From positions 1 to 5,228 of the forward strand of contig JADFZC010000221.1 in NCBI GenBank assembly GCA_015232735.1: a stretch of 5,228 bases of DNA, in the 5' to 3' direction. Numbering within the stretch: the first letter of the stretch is position 1; each line of letters opens with the position of its first letter. Source of the stretch: Oligoflexales bacterium (GTDB taxonomy: Bacteria; Bdellovibrionota; Oligoflexia; Oligoflexales; Oligoflexaceae). Below are positions 5,122 to 5,228 of the stretch, one piece after another. The notes beneath the pieces are model-generated. The model searched no databases and was not told the origin of the DNA. It worked only from the letters and a program-made list of their open reading frames with translations. A program made the position numbers and the translations under genes.

Positions 5122-5228
5122 AAGCTCTCCGATGATGGTTGTGTGAATATAAGGAAATAGTAATCCATTAATTGGGCGTAAGAAATAATTTTTAATTGAA
5201 TGGCTTTGGGTGGTTTTGGGAACTGACC
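5122..5228 (-). promoter_or_regulatory. 5' region of the collagen-like gene
   Basis: GGAG at 5130-5127, five bases before the ATG, is the ribosome site. Further upstream the minus strand is AT-rich. TATATT (about 5148-5143) could be a -10 element, but no good -35 lies 16-18 bases before it. The control region may be partly beyond the window edge. Confidence 0.4.

Noticed and set aside
1..5228. CRISPR array, mobile element or defence system
   Set aside because: No regularly spaced palindromic repeats, transposase, integrase, attachment site or recognised defence protein; the only periodic DNA is the collagen coding repeat.

Overview
The window holds five supported protein-coding genes, all apparently chromosomal. 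There is no rRNA, tRNA, CRISPR array, insertion sequence or phage module. The base composition is mid-range, with AT-rich promoter regions. The lipoprotein signal, the cleavable export signal and the purple-bacterial style Shine-Dalgarno spacing indicate a Gram-negative bacterium. The mix of a rubrerythrin-type ferritin-like protein, an M50-like membrane protein and a KGD-rich collagen-like protein makes me think of a deltaproteobacterial (Desulfobacterota) genome. That is inference from gene flavour only.

Left part (27-2128, minus strand). Three genes read leftward. A 46-residue cysteine-containing protein (1988-2128) is separated by one base from a diiron ferritin-like protein (1549-1986), and the two look translationally coupled. 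After a gap of about 160 bases containing a good sigma70-like promoter comes a polytopic membrane protein (27-1388). It has the architecture of the 'putative peptide zinc metalloprotease' branch of family M50, but the HExxH motif and the NxxPxxxxDGYY-type motif are replaced, so it is probably a pseudo-peptidase.

Middle (2129-2444). This is a divergent intergenic region. Its right end carries two adjacent inverted repeats overlapping a plausible promoter for the plus-strand gene that follows.

Right part. A plus-strand lipoprotein (2445-3233) is built of two tandem copies of a roughly 91-residue, four-cysteine module with identical cysteine spacing in both copies. It ends at a rho-independent terminator and converges on a minus-strand secreted protein of 587 residues (3358-5121). 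That protein has an unrecognised N-terminal domain, 71 uninterrupted Gly-X-Y triplets dominated by Lys-Gly-Asp and Lys-Gly-Glu, and an unrecognised C-terminal domain.

How they work together is not shown by the sequence. Three of the five products are membrane or exported proteins, so an envelope theme is reasonable, but nothing here demonstrates a shared pathway. The points most worth a second look are the duplicated cysteine module with its operator-like promoter, the apparently dead M50-like protein, and the charge-stabilised collagen-like protein with its unknown flanking domains.
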